NCBI GenBank assembly: GCA_905233965.1
Contig: CAJOFG010000060.1
Span: 10,286-17,554, forward strand
DNA from: an uncultured Selenomonadaceae bacterium
Lineage (GTDB): Bacteria > Bacillota > Negativicutes > Selenomonadales > Selenomonadaceae
Reading direction: 5' to 3'
Length of the DNA stretch: 7,269 nucleotides
Shown here piece after piece: positions 7,198 through 7,269 of the stretch. Position numbers and translations under genes: made by a program. Each line of letters opens with the position of its first letter. Position 1 is the first letter of the stretch. Under the pieces are notes generated by a model. That model was given only the letters and a program-made list of their open reading frames with translations, did not search any database and had not been told where the DNA came from.

Positions 7198-7269
7198 CGC
7201 GGTGTAACGATAAATTTGGTCGCCGTATTTTTTGTAATAGTCGGGATCTTCCGGACCGGCTCCGGCGGC
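7183..7269 (-). CDS. Inverted fragment of the same DUF4127 gene
   Basis: Read from base 7269 leftwards, this stretch is one open frame of 29 codons: AAGAGPEDPDYYKKYG, then DQIYRYTALKDKS. As I recall the DUF4127 family, a segment of this kind (PDYY...YG..I.RY..L.DK) comes a few tens of residues after the IYLS block that ends the forward gene. The fragment therefore seems to be the downstream part of the same gene in opposite orientation, and the residues between are missing. The 15 bases at 7183-7197 (cgatttatctttcag) can be read as PIYLS forward or as LKDKS in reverse, so they may be the shared microhomology at the junction. Confidence 0.65.

Noticed and set aside
7198..7269. Forward reading of the last bases as further DUF4127 coding (ARCNDKFGRRIF and following)
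   Set aside because: The frame stays open by chance, but the residues do not fit the family, while the reverse strand gives a sequence that does.

Overview
This window looks like a piece of chromosome from an anaerobic, low-to-mid GC Firmicute. My best guess is the Negativicutes (a Selenomonas-type lineage), but that rests on remembered protein similarity (TyrA, DUF362, DUF4127) and not on a search. Consistent with it are strong GGAGG-type ribosome binding sites, sigma70-type promoters, intrinsic terminators, and a short aroF-tyrA aromatic amino acid cluster. All recognisable genes are on the + strand. The only minus-strand coding sequence is the last ~85 bases, which look like an inverted scrap of the gene they interrupt.

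Layout. (1) 1-1555: the 3' part of aroF (DAHP synthase, entry to the shikimate pathway), coupled through an ATGA overlap to tyrA (prephenate dehydrogenase, tyrosine branch). (2) 1763-3517: a complete methyl-accepting chemotaxis protein with its own leader, closed by a strong terminator at 3551-3585. (3) 3747-4656: a DUF362-family gene with a promoter and terminator of its own, but broken in the middle by frame changes. (4) From a clear extended -10 promoter at 4729-4757: a tightly packed operon of a 393-residue protein with an SGNH-hydrolase-like region, a TatD-family metal-dependent hydrolase, and the start of a secreted DUF4127 protein that runs to the window end.

How the genes work together. 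AroF and TyrA act in one pathway: AroF makes DAHP and TyrA oxidises prephenate towards tyrosine. The chemoreceptor is a stand-alone transcription unit. The last three genes are linked by overlapping or near-overlapping starts and stops and are probably co-transcribed, but no shared pathway can be named.

The most notable signals are lesions, not a new system. TyrA lacks about seven residues where the Rossmann-fold strand ending in a conserved Pro should be. The DUF362 gene changes frame between about 4008 and 4075. The DUF4127 gene folds back on itself at about 7183-7197, so the final bases read as the continuation of the same protein on the opposite strand. Three such defects in 7.3 kb suggest either an amplification or assembly artefact (single-cell or metagenome origin) or a decaying genome. 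I found no CRISPR array, rRNA, tRNA, insertion sequence, toxin-antitoxin pair or phage gene, and no convincing undescribed system.
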